Source: Conidiobolus incongruus B7586 (Eukaryota > Entomophthoromycota > Entomophthoromycetes > Entomophthorales > Conidiobolaceae). Taken from it: a stretch of 16,469 bases of DNA. Under the pieces are notes generated by a model. That model made no database searches. It saw nothing but the letters and a program-made list of their open reading frames with translations, and was not told the DNA's origin. The stretch lies in NCBI GenBank assembly GCA_000697335.1, contig JNEM01013457.1, positions 1 to 16,469 of the forward strand, given 5' to 3'. The first letter of the stretch is position 1, and the number at the start of each line of letters is the position of its first letter. Shown here one piece after another: positions 1 through 10,878 of this stretch. The position numbers and the translations under genes are program-made.

Positions 1-2738
1 ATTAAACTTCTCTTAAATATACAACTATATTTAAAGCTTTTTTATTATTTATCTCTTAAATAATATTTAATTTTAAAAGAAGAAATTTAAAAATTACTTG
101 AAAATAAATATATTAAACCTTTTTCCTCACTATAAAAATTTTTTATTCTCTTTATATAAAAAGTTAATGGTAATTAAAAATTATATATTAATAACTATAT
201 TTTAAACTCTAAAACTATCAAGGATAAAATTTTATTATTAAATTTATATGATATTAAAGTTAAATTACTTAAATCTATTATATTCATTAAATTAAATTTT
301 AGAAATAATTATTATAATATTAAAGTTCAAAAAAATTCTATTTCTTTAATTATTTTCAATACTCTACTAAGCTATTATAGATTTACTATTATAAACTTTA
401 AATTATATAATATCTTTGTAACTTTTATTTAATTTATCAATTCCCTTTTTAATTTTATCTTTAATAACTTTGCTATTATTTATCTTAATAATATTTTAAT
501 CTATTTAAAAACTAAAGAAAAAAATATCTAATATGTTAATTAAATCTTATAAATTATTCAAGGACATAAATTACTTTTAAAGCTATTAAAATATATTTTT
601 AATGTTTCTTTAGTTATTTTCTATACCTATATTATTTCTTCTTAAAAAATTAATATTGATTTAACTAAACTTAATGGTATAAAAGCTTTTACTATACTTA
701 TAAACAAAGATTAACTTATGTTTATACTTAAATTATTAAATTATTTTAAAGATTTCATTGATTTTTTTATTAAACTTGTAACTTTTTTAACTAATCTCTT
801 GAGAAAAGATTCTTTTTTTAGATAAACCCCACTATATACTTTTTATATAAATGCTTTAATTTTCTATATTACTAATTCTTTTATTTTATTTATTTTTAAT
901 CTTAAACTACTTACTATTATTTTTACTAATTTCAATTTTTTTGTAATTAGTAGATAATTAACCTAATTTAAATTTAATTTATATTTTACCTTTTAATTAT
1001 AAGATAACATAATAAATAAAGGAGAATAAACTAAGTTTAACTTTATAAACATTATCTTAAAGCTTATAACATTTTAATTAAAAAAAATAAAGTTAACTGA
1101 ATTAAAATACTTAATTTATAAATAAGAACTTTTTACTTTAATAAAAATAATCAAAAATCATTTATATTTTTTATCTTATAACTTTTTTTTAGCACTTATA
1201 AATTATAAATTACTTATCTATTTAAACACTCAAAAGTATTTATTAAGATAATAAATTAAAACTATTTAAGCTTTCTTTTTTTTATTTAATATCTTTTAAG
1301 TTAATAAAATCATGTTGTAGATACTTTGTTAAGAAATTTTATATGCTTATCTTTTTATTTTAATTATATAAACCTAGTAGATATTAACACAATAATTATT
1401 AATAAAGGAAATAAAGAATTTATTAAACTACTTTACAAAATACTAATAAATAATAATTTCTTTATTTTAATTAAAGAAGAATTCTTTAAACTATTAGAAA
1501 ACTAATTAAAATATGTTAAAAGATTTAAAATCATTGATAACTTACTATACTATAATAATTGTTTATATTTTTTTAATATTTTTAAAATCCAATAAGCAAT
1601 ATTTAATGAGTATTATAACTTACTTGTTAGAGTATATTAAAACTAGTTAAAAACTACTAAGAGAATTAAAATAAAATATTACTAGTTTTCCTTAATTAAA
1701 TTAGTTTAGAAATACACTAATACTTGTGATATATGTTAAAGAATTAAATATAATACCTAATTAAAATATAATAAACTTATTCCCCTATAAGTCTTTAATA
1801 AAACTTAATAACAAATCTAACTTAATTTCATAGAAATTTTTAAATCAACAATTAATTATAATAATATATTAATTGTAATTAATTTATTTTTTAAATATAT
1901 TTATTTTATTCCTTGTTTCAAAACTTTTATAATTAAAGATATTGTAAAACTATTATTCTTTAATATTTTTACCTATTATAAAATTTTACAAACTATTGTA
2001 TTTAATAGAGATATATGATTCAACTCTTAATTTTAAAAGTTATTATTTTTTTCCCTTAAAATTAATTTAGCTATATTTATTATTAATTATCACTAAATTA
2101 ATAAAACTTGTTAAAAAAACTATTAAAACCTTAAAGCAAATGATTAAAGCTTATATTAACACTAATTAGTTAAATTAAAATACCTATATCTACTAACTTT
2201 AATATTCATTTAACATTATTATCAATAAATCAATAGGTTTTAGCTTTTATTTCATCAATTATAATAAACATCTTAATTTAATAACTATTTTAAAACTTTA
2301 AATCAACTTATTTTTAAATGTTATTGAATTTTAATCTAATATCAAATATATTAATTCCTTTGTTAAATTTAACTTAAAAGAGAATTAAAAGATTATAGAA
2401 CAATAATATTTAAAGTTACCTAGCAATCCTCTTAAATATAAAACTAGTATGTTTGTATACTTAGAATAATTTACCCTTAAACTTACCTTACTCAAATCTA
2501 GCTTAAATCTAAAATACTTGCTATTATATTATAACCCCTATAAAATTTAATTTATTGATTTAAATTTTAAAAATATTACCTTGGAATTACTTTTAATTTT
2601 GAGGATCAGCTTTACTTTTCACATATTTAAAATCAAACCTTATTTTAAAGATTTTAACATTTTTCTTAATTGATTAAAAGTTTTAAAACTAGATTTAATT
2701 ATTAATTAAGATAGAGAAGAAAAATATTATATTAATTA
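1..2738 (+). mobile_element. Older chromovirus (Ty3/gypsy LTR) copy, left fragment
   Basis: This is the pol part of a degraded LTR retrotransposon read on the plus strand. It is recognised because it is collinear, in inverted orientation, with the younger copy at about 3315-6059: position 20 here pairs with 6040, and 2731 pairs with 3320. Over those 2.7 kb the lengths differ by only about 9 bp. By that correspondence it starts inside the reverse transcriptase region, with the RT active-site box near 471-498. The RNase H region lies near 1190-1240, the integrase zinc-binding and core region at about 1720-2200, and the start of a chromodomain region at about 2715-2738, where the younger copy interrupts it. 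The rest resumes at 8453. Lines I counted are only about 10-12% G+C, lower than in the younger copy. The element is a fossil with many breaks; its gag and 5' LTR lie beyond the left edge. Confidence 0.85.
2734..2738. repeat. Target-site duplication AATTA, left copy
   Basis: The five bases AATTA immediately precede the left LTR at 2739 and recur immediately after the right LTR at 8453-8457. Five base pairs is the usual duplication length for Ty3/gypsy integrases. The matching stretch in the younger element itself (about 3311-3320) shows the older element as it would read without the insertion, which supports this as the insertion point. Confidence 0.85.
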
Positions 2739-3136
2739 TATAAGTGTAGTGGTAGTTAAACTAATATAGTATAGAGGAAAACTTAATATAAAAGTAGTGT
2801 GGTGTAAAACATAGTAATATAATGTGGCTATAGTGTGCAAGTGTAAACAAAGTTTAATTAAGCTTCAAACTAGGATGAGTCACTAATATATTAAGATTTA
2901 TATTAGGTAGTGTCAATATCCTACAATATTAATAGAATATAGTCTCAATTTTAAAAATAGTGTAAAAGTAAAAAATAGTAAGAATTGAGAGAAAAAGAAA
3001 AACCTAATTTATTAGATAATTTAATACTATTTATACAATTAATTTAACTACATAAGTATAAATTAATCATATAATTTATAGTTAATTGGATTACATAAAA
3101 ATGTATATAAGAATTTAAAGAACTAGTCTCTTAATA
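2739..3136 (-). repeat. LTR of younger element (3' LTR in element direction)
   Basis: This 398-bp direct repeat matches 8055-8452 with no gap and about 20 substitutions, all transitions. In element direction the LTR family begins with TG (seen in the right copy, where the plus-strand end reads TTAACA) and probably ended in CA, since the older LTR at 9031 still ends TTACA. The boundaries follow from the target duplication on the left and the purine tract on the right. Confidence 0.93.
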
Positions 3137-3143
3137 CTCCCCT
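3137..3143 (-). other. Polypurine tract of younger element
   Basis: On the minus strand the bases read AGGGGAG directly before the 3' LTR. This is the position and composition expected of the plus-strand primer of an LTR retrotransposon. The older copy has a comparable purine run (AAAGGAG) at 8627-8633 directly before its own LTR. Confidence 0.75.
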
Positions 3144-3199
3144 AGTAGGTTTTTTAGAAGAGACACACTCCCTAATTTTTTACAAATAAGTATAGTAGG

Positions 3200-6100
3200 C
3201 TAAAGTATTCTTAATATTTTCTAGAGGTTCTTATGTAGCTTCTTTAATAAGATAACTTATCTATTTTACATAAAAATAAAGCTTATTCCTAATAGATTTA
3301 GACTTAATTATGTAATCAATATAGTATTCTTCTTCTCTATCTTAATTAATAATTGGATCTAGTTTTAAGGTTTTTAATTAATTAGGAAAAGTGTTAAAAT
3401 CTTCAAAGTATGGTTTAATTTTAGATATGTGAAAGGTAGGGTTGATCTTCAAAGTTAAAGGTAATTCTAAGGTAATATTTTTAAAATTTGAATCAATAGA
3501 TTAAATTTTATAGGGACTATAATATAATAGTAAATATTTTAGATTTAAGCTAGATTTGAGTAAGGTAAGTTTAAGGGTAAATTATTCTAAGTATACAAAC
3601 ATACTAGTTTTATATTTAAGAGGGTTTCTAGATAACTTTGAGTATTATTGTTCCATGATCCTTTAATTTTCTTCTAAGTTAAATTTAACAAGAGAATTAA
3701 TATGTTTGATATTAGATTAAAATTCAACAATGTTTAAAGGTAAGTTGATTTGAAGTTTTAGAGTAATTATTAAATTAGGATGTTTACTATAATTAATGAA
3801 ATAAAAGCTAAAACCTGTTGATTTATTGATAGAGGTGTTAAATGAATATTAGAGTTGGTAGATATAAGCATCTTAATTTAACTAATTAGTGTTAATATAA
3901 GCTCTAATCATTTACTTCAGGGTTTTAATAGTTTTTTCAGCAAGTTTATTAGTTTAGTAATGATTAGTAGTAGATATAACTAGGTTAATCTTAAAGGAAA
4001 AGGATAGTGACTTCTAAAATCAAGAGTTGAATTGCACATCTCTATCAGATACAATAGTTTGTAGAATTCCATAGTAGGTAAAAATATTGGAGAATAACAA
4101 TTATACAACATCTCTAACTATAGAAGTTTTGAAACAAGGAATAAAATAAACATATTTGGAAAATAAATCAATTGTAATCAGTAAGTTATTATAACTATTT
4201 GTTGATTTAGGGATTTCTATGAAATCAAGTTGGATTTGTTATTAAGTTTCATTAGGGACTTGTAAGGGAATAAGTTTACCATATTTTAGTTGAGTATTAT
4301 ATTTAGTTCTTTAGCATATATCACAGGTATTAGTGTATTTCTAAACTGATTTAACTAGGGAAGGTTAGTAATACCTTATTTTAATTCTCTCAGCAGTCTT
4401 TAACTAGTTTTAATGTCCTCTAACAGGTAAATTATAACATTCATTAAATATTGTTTGTTAAATCTTGGGAATGTTAGGAATATATAGACAATCATTATAG
4501 TATAGTAAGTTATTGATAATTTTAAATCTTTTGACATATTTTAGTTGGTTTTCTAATAGTTTAGAGAGTTTTTCTTTAACTGAAATAAAGAAATCATGAT
4601 TTAACAGTGTTTCTTAAAGTAGTTTAATAAATTTTTTATTTCCTTTATTAATGATCATTAAATTAATATTTGCTGGATTTTTGTAATTAGAATAAAAGGG
4701 TAGGTATGTAAGATTTCTTAACAAAGTATCTACAACATAGTTCTATTAACCTAAGAGATATTAAATAAGGAAAAGGTAAGCTTGGATAGTTTTAATCCAT
4801 CTAACTTATTTTCTTAATAAATGCTTCTGAGTATTTAAATAGATAAGTGATTTATGATCTATAAGTGCTAAAAAAAAGTTGTAGGATAAGAAATATAAGT
4901 GATTTTTAATTATTTCTACTAAAGCAAAGAGTTTTTATTTATAGACTAGGTATTTCAATTCAGCTGGTTTTATTTTTCTTAACCAGAATGTTATTGGTTT
5001 TAAAGTAACATTTATAAGGTTAAACTCAACCTGTTCTCTTTTATTTATTATTTTATCCTATAGTTATAGGGTAAAATATAAATTAAATTCAAACTAGGTT
5101 AACTATCTACTAATTACAAAAGAACTAGAGTTAGTAAAAATAATAGTAGGTAGTTTTAGATTAAAGATAGATAAAGCAAGAGCATTAGTAATATAGAAAA
5201 TTAAAGCATTTATGCTAAAAGTGTATAGTGGGGTTTATTCAAAAAGAGAGTCTTTCTTTAAAAGATTAGTAAGAGGAGTAGCTAGTTCAATAAAAAAATC
5301 AATGAAATCTTTTAAGTAATTTAATAATCTAAGTACAAACATAAGTTGATCTTTGTTTATAGGTATAGTAAAAGCTTTAACACCATTGAGTTTAGTTAGA
5401 TCAATACTAATTCCTTAAAAGGAAACAATATAACTATAGAAAAAGATAAAAAAGGCACCAAAGATATATTTTAATAATTTCAAAGGTAATTTATATTCTT
5501 GAATAATTTGTAAAACCTAATTAACATGTTAAATATATTCTTCTTTAGTTTTTAAATGGATTAGGATATTATTAAGGTAGGTGATAATAAAGTTATTAAA
5601 GATAGGGTTAAAAAAAGAATTGATAAATTAAGTGAAAGTTACAAGAGTATTATACAATCTAAAGTTTATAACAGTAAATTTATAGTAGCTTAAAAGAGTG
5701 TTAAAAGTAGTTAAAGGGATAAAGTTTTCTTTAACTCTAATGTTGTAATATCTATTCTTAACATCTAGTTTAGTAAATATAATTGATTTAAGTAGTTTAT
5801 CCCTAACATCATGTAGGTTTAATAATAAAGTTTTATCCTTAATAGTTTTAGAGTTTAAAACACAATTATCAATATATAGTCTCTAACCACCATCAACCTT
5901 TTGTACAAAGAGGATTAGAGATCTTTATGGTGAGGAAGAAAGTCTAATATACCCATTTTCAAGTAGTTTTTAGATTTCTTCTTTTAAGGTTTGGTATTAT
6001 TCAGAAGATAAATGGTAAGTAGGCTTTAAATATAGTTGTATACCAGGGATTAGTTTAATTTTGTGTTTAATATTATGTTTAGGTGGTAATCTATTCACAA

Positions 6101-6700
6101 GTTCAAAAACATTAGCAAATTAACTCACTGTATTGTATAGGAAGTGGTTATTAGATATAACTTTATTAAAATCAACAGATGAAGTGCTGATAGATGAATA
6201 ATAAACAAATATATATCCCTATAGATTATTTAGGTTTTTGATTAGCTTTTTACATTGATTTTTACTTATAATGATAGAATTATTTGCTACAATTGTAGAG
6301 TTAGTGTTAGGTAAAGTATTTAATAGTTTTATAGTAGGGTAATGTAAATTTTTTAAGATTAATTCTACTAATTTCTTTTGGAATGTGAAAGAGATAGATT
6401 TGTAGCCTTTTAGGGTAATATCTATAGATATAAAACTGTGATATTTAAACTAATTTTAACCTAGTATAAAATTGTAACCAATGTTGCCAACTAAAAATTT
6501 AATATATTGGGAGTAGTTAGGAGGTAGTGATAGGTATCTAGATACAATACTAGATGCTTGTTCTATTAAGTTGTTAGCATATTTAATTATCAAGTTATTT
6601 TTTTAGATAGGTAAAGATAGCTTTGTAACAATAAAAAAAAAGATAATACAACTAGAACAACTAAAGTTAATTAGAACACTAACAGGTATATCCATAAAAA
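3200..6700 (-). pseudogene. Degraded pol of younger element: protease/RT, RNase H, integrase, chromodomain
   Basis: Raw minus-strand translation gives short recognisable pieces in the order of a Ty3/gypsy pol. From right to left on the plus strand they are: an RT N-terminal segment near 6060-6100, with the Ty3/gypsy-like LPPKHNI run; the RT active-site box at about 5562-5583; an RNase H DHKSL-type segment at about 4820-4868; a CxxC from the integrase zinc-binding head near 4300-4340; and integrase core segments around 4210-4240, 4020-4055 and 3920-3950. The last piece is a chromodomain-like segment at about 3200-3345 with an EPLEN-type end. I could not define the protease precisely; it should lie near 6300-6700. 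The region is fossil sequence with many breaks and no usable long frame. Confidence 0.82.
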
Positions 6701-7950
6701 AACTAGTTAACATAAACAATAGGGTAATAGTTAAAGGTAAAAAATCACAAGGTAGATTAGTTACTAAAATATTTCTAGTTTCTAGTGGTTTAATCAGTTA
6801 GATTTCTCTAGTATACATAGTTTAATTTGTGGAATCATTGGTTTATTGGAACTTTTGTGGATTAGATTAGAATCTACTAACTAATTGTAAAAGGGGTGAT
6901 TCTAAGGTTATATTAATATTATTCAGGTTTGATTTATGGTTGGTAGGTTAGGATTGTTGAAAATTAAACAGATGTTGCTTCCTTAAAAGGTATTTGTTAG
7001 CTCTATGGTTAACTTAAGTCCTTCAGCAATAATAACAACCTTTGTTTATTCTCAAGTAGGCTTTAACTTCTTCACTAAAGGTTTTCTCATAAAGCCCTAA
7101 AGCAGAAACATCTATTATTTGAAACTTAAGTGGGTTAGAGTAAGGTTTAAAAGATTAATTTTTAAGGTAGGAAGATTTAGTTATAGAGTAAAAGATATTA
7201 TCAATTATAATTGCTGCATCACAAATGTTAAAAAAAAACATATTATCAAAGTGTTCCCTACTAACTAACTAGAGCTTCACTTGAGGGTTAAGGTATTGTA
7301 ATAGTTTGTGGATTTATTCTTCTTTAGTGATATTTGGTATGTTTAAGCATATCTCATTAAATTTCTCAATCAATTATCTTGTAGAAGTTTTTTATTTAAG
7401 CTAGGAAAGCTTTTCTCTTGCTAATCAAACTTGATTTTTTGGGTAATACCTCTCTTTAAAAGCTTTTTCCAATTGTTTAAAAGTTTATATCTTTATAGTA
7501 GGTTATCCTCCTGAAGATTCTTTAGGATTAAGCTTATAATGAGTTAACTACCAAGTATAAACAGATTTTTCCAAAAAAGAAGTGGTTAATTTAAAGATAT
7601 TCTCTAGATCTTCATCAAAAATTAAATTAAGGTAATTCTTCATGTTTTTAAAATAGTTTTCAAGCTTGTAAAGGTTTTTTAAGTTATCATAAGTAGTTAA
7701 TTTGTCTTTAAAGATACTAAAGAGGTAGTTTAATGTATTAACTATAGTAAAATAGCTAGTTTGTTGGATTTAAGCTCTTTGAGACATGTTTTTTTCAATC
7801 AAAAGTTGTTTAATATAAGCTTCTTAGAGGGCAGTAAGCTTTTAAAGACTAAAGTCTTAGATTCACTTAGTAATTAAGCTGCCATCATCATTAAAATAAT
7901 ATAAGGATATCTCTTTTTTTAGTAGTATTATAGTGTATAGTGTTAAATTT
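6700..7950 (-). pseudogene. Degraded gag-like region of younger element
   Basis: This part lies between the primer-binding side and pol, where gag is expected. The minus-strand translation has a CxxC-containing basic segment at about 6985-7050 that could be what remains of a nucleocapsid zinc knuckle, although the histidine spacing does not fit the standard CCHC pattern. I recognise no other domain. The gag assignment rests mainly on position within a complete element. It is a fossil with many breaks. Confidence 0.55.
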
Positions 7951-8036
7951 GAATGAAATAAATTATAGATAAGATTTAAAATAGCAATAATTAGGTTTGA
8001 TATAGATAGTTATTAATATCTAGTAGGTTTTTAATA

Positions 8037-8054
8037 GTTTTGTTGCTGCTACTA
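8037..8054 (-). other. Primer-binding-site-like stretch
   Basis: Immediately downstream of the 5' LTR in element direction the sequence reads TAGTAGCAGC and onward. It resembles the TGGTAGC start of primer sites used with tRNAs ending in GCUACCA, such as initiator tRNA-Met. Only the first seven or so bases are comparable, so the tRNA identity is tentative. Its position directly next to the LTR supports the chosen LTR boundary. Confidence 0.5.
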
Positions 8055-8452
8055 TATAAGTGTAGTGGTAGTTAAACTAATATAGTATAGAGGAAAACTT
8101 AATATAAAAGTAGTGTGGTGCAGAACATAGTAATATAACATGGCTGTAGTGTGCAAGTGTAAACAAAGTTTAATTAAGCTTCAAACTAGGATGAGTCACC
8201 AATATATTAAGATTTATATTAGGTAGTGCTAATATCCTACAATATCAACAGAATATAGTCTCAATTTTAGAAATAGTGTAAAAGTAAAAAATAGTAAGAA
8301 TTGAGAAAAAAAGAGGAACCTAATTTATTAGATAATTTAATACTATTTATATAATTAATTTAACTACATAAGTATAAATTAATCATATAATTTATAGTTA
8401 ATTAGATTACATGAAAGTATATATAAGAATTTAAAGAACTAGTCTCTTAACA
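8055..8452 (-). repeat. LTR of younger element (5' LTR in element direction)
   Basis: This is the partner of 2739-3136, identical in length and alignable without gaps. In element direction it begins TGTTAAGAGAC. It is followed on the plus strand by the AATTA target duplication and then by the resumption of the older element. Any promoter of the element would lie here, but no TATA box can be picked out with confidence in such A+T-rich DNA. Confidence 0.93.
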
Positions 8453-8457
8453 AATTA
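8453..8457. repeat. Target-site duplication AATTA, right copy
   Basis: AATTA follows the right LTR directly and matches 2734-2738. The next bases continue the older plus-strand element, so the duplicated bases belong to that element's chromodomain region. Confidence 0.85.
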
Positions 8458-8633
8458 CATAATTAAATTTAAATTTATTAGGAATAAGCTTTATTTTTAT
8501 ATAAAATAAATAGGTTATTTTATTAAAAAAGCTATATAAAAATCTTTAGAAAATATTAAAAATATCTTAACTTATTATACCTATTTACAAAAATCTAAAA
8601 AGTATGTCTCTTCTAAGAAATTTATTAAAGGAG

Positions 8634-9031
8634 TATTAAAAGACTAATTTTTTAAATTTTTTTATATACTTTCATTTAATTTAATTAATTATAAAATATA
8701 TGATTAATTTATACTTTTATAATTAAATTATTTATATAAATAACATTAAATTATTTAATAAATAAGATTCTTCTTTTTCCTTTTAATACTTATTATTTCT
8801 TATCTTTTTCACTATTTCTAAGATTAAAACTATATCCTATTAATATTATAGTATATTGGCACTACCTAATATATATTTTAATATATCAGTGACTTATCCT
8901 AGTTCAAAGCTTAATTAAACTTTATTTATATTTGCACACTATAGCCAAATTATAGTATTATATTCTATATCATATTACTCTTATATTAAGTTTTCCTCTA
9001 TATTATATTGGTATTTATAACCATACTTACA
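8634..9031 (+). repeat. 3' LTR of older element
   Basis: This 398-bp LTR is in the opposite orientation to the two younger LTRs and aligns with them along its full length. The match includes transitions, some transversions and small compensating length changes (about +2 bp in the middle and -2 bp near the end). It keeps a canonical ...TTACA end at 9031. No target duplication can be tested because the element's left end is outside the window. Confidence 0.85.
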
Positions 9032-9840
9032 ATTTTTTTAAATATATTTTTTTATTTAAGTTAAAAAGTTATTAAAAATATTTTAAAATTATTTATATAA
9101 ATATATTATATATAATAAAGTTTAAACTTAATTTAATTAATAAATATAATTTAAATACCTTATTATTTAACTAAAGCTTAAAAAAGAATAGTTATAACTA
9201 AATAAAACTTATTAAGATATAGCTAAAAAAATATTTTTTATAATATATTTTTTATTTAATTAAATATCAATCTTTTTATATAATTTTTACTATAATATAT
9301 ATTTTAATATAATTTAAAAATAATTTTATTTTATATAATAGTTAAAAATATCCTATAATTAATAATATAAAAAATTATTTAAATAAAACTAATTAGAAAA
9401 AACTACTATATCTAATATATTCACTAAGCCATAACTTATGTAATTATTATTATTTGAAATTTTTAAAAAAATAAGTTTATAATGGAAAATTTTTATCAAT
9501 AAATTTAATTAGTTTATAAAATATTAAATATTAACCTTTAATAAAAACCTATTTTTTAAGTTTTAGAAACTTATCAAAGATATTATAAAAACCTATTAAT
9601 GATAAAAAAGGGTATTAATTATATATTCTATATTTATTTTTATAAGTTATATATTAAAATATTTATTAATTTTAATCATAAAAAATCTTATTATTATAAT
9701 CTAAAGCAATATTTTAAAGATATAACACTCATAATTATAATTAATAGATTAAGTATTAATATTGTATATTATAATAAGTTTTGTAAATAAAGATGGCTAT
9801 TGAAAAAGTACTTATAATACAATTTAATAAATTATTTATT
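9032..9840. other. Extremely A+T-rich stretch without recognisable gene
   Basis: This is a continuous run of A+T-rich sequence similar in texture to the older transposon copy. One open frame of 63 codons (9599-9790, plus strand) is composed almost only of I, K, N, Y and F, as expected from such composition, and resembles nothing I know. The stretch may be another element mutated beyond recognition, or part of a longer A+T-rich island. I see no LTR, terminal inverted repeat or RNA gene. Confidence 0.6.
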
Positions 9841-10863
9841 AATCTTGCCTTTTAACATACCGGGACTATATTTCTCTTAAAGCTTTCCTATTTTTGGGAT
9901 GCTATAACAGAATAACCAGAAAAAACCATTTTCTCTCTTTATCACTTCTAGGTTTAAAGAGTTGATCCAGTGAACAAAATAAGATTTGGTTAAAATTTAA
10001 CAAAGAACATCTTTAATTATGGACTGACAAAGCCAGCCTGAATTAGAAATAGTAATGGCTGAAATATCAAATCAAGATGGACGGTGAATTTTGAAATGCA
10101 ACATTTAGTTCCAATTATATTTATTATATTCTAATTTTGAATAAGCACAACGCTTCATAATTGGGAAAACTGCGTCATATTTGACTAGACAAAATACTGG
10201 AGGCAAAGGAACACTTTGTTTAGTAAAATATGAGGCCATCTGCCCAATTTTTAAACGTTACAACTCTTACACTGGGAGATAGTGTGTAATTTTAGTTGAA
10301 TTTATGTTTTCAATTTGTAAAATGTATTAAATCAATGGGAAAATGTGCGAATATATTTAAATACTTGGGTAGAATGGCTAATGTTGAATATACAAAAGAA
10401 AGATAAAATTGCATTGAACGCTTATTGATATTCATTCTAATTAATGAAATGTAACAAAATATATAGTTCATATCAAAAGATAAAATATCCAATTTATATT
10501 GATAATAAATATAAAAAGTTTATCAGTCAAATAGAATACCATATAGTCACTCGATCATATTAATGTTTCAATTAAATAGTAAATATATAAAATTTAATTC
10601 AGAGTGGATTTGTAAGGTTTAACAATTATATTAATTCAAACAAATATCGTTAATTTAGTGAATATTTAAAAACAATCATAAAAATTATAGTATAATATTT
10701 TACAATTATATAATTACAATATAATATAGTTTTAAATTATACAGATAAATAAAAATCAAATTTTATTAAATTTAATCAATTTTTTATTATTAAATTCTTA
10801 TATAAAAAAATAAAAATTTGTCAATATTTAAAAGATAATGAATTTATAAATAAAAACATTGAA

Positions 10864-10878
10864 ATATATATATATATA
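10864..10878. repeat. Short (AT)n tract
   Basis: Fifteen bases of alternating A and T lie within intergenic DNA. They have no evident function. Confidence 0.7.

Larger units (their letters stand above)
2739..8452 (-). mobile_element. Younger full-length chromovirus (Ty3/gypsy LTR retrotransposon)
   Basis: This 5,714-bp LTR retrotransposon is read on the minus strand, so its 5' LTR is the right one. It has two LTRs of identical length (398 bp), a 5-bp target duplication AATTA, a primer-binding-site-like stretch next to the 5' LTR, and a purine-rich tract next to the 3' LTR. The internal order in element direction is a gag-like region, a protease/RT region, RNase H, integrase with a zinc-binding head and DDE core, then a C-terminal chromodomain. 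That order places it in the chromovirus clade of Ty3/gypsy. The structure is complete from end to end, but the coding frames carry many breaks (tens), so it is a fossil. The LTRs differ at about 5% of sites, all transitions. If a repeat-targeting mutator caused them, LTR divergence cannot be read as a clock; the element is younger than the copy it interrupts. Confidence 0.93.
8453..9031 (+). mobile_element. Older chromovirus copy, right fragment (chromodomain end plus 3' LTR)
   Basis: This continues the plus-strand older element after the nested insertion. Positions 8458-8600 match, in inverted orientation, the chromodomain region of the younger copy (about 3200-3312). A purine tract follows at 8627-8633, and a 398-bp LTR ends the element at 9031. 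Together with 1-2738 it gives one element split by 5.7 kb of a relative. It is a fossil with many breaks and older than the insertion it carries. Confidence 0.85.

Noticed and set aside
1-6059. A true palindrome or inverted duplication event
   Set aside because: The inverted arms are explained by two independent insertions of one element family in opposite orientation; the target duplication and LTR boundaries show this.
8037-8054. Self-priming of Tf1 type for the retrotransposon
   Set aside because: The stretch after the 5' LTR shows no complementarity that I could find to the start of the LTR, and it resembles a tRNA primer site better.
9599-9790. 63-codon open frame on the plus strand
   Set aside because: Its composition is nearly all A+T-encoded residues (I, K, N, Y, F), it lies in an A+T-rich island, and it has no recognisable domain or context.
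10310-10492. 60-codon open frame on the minus strand in the intergenic region
   Set aside because: It is short and A+T-driven, with no domain, no neighbours and nothing to suggest a start.
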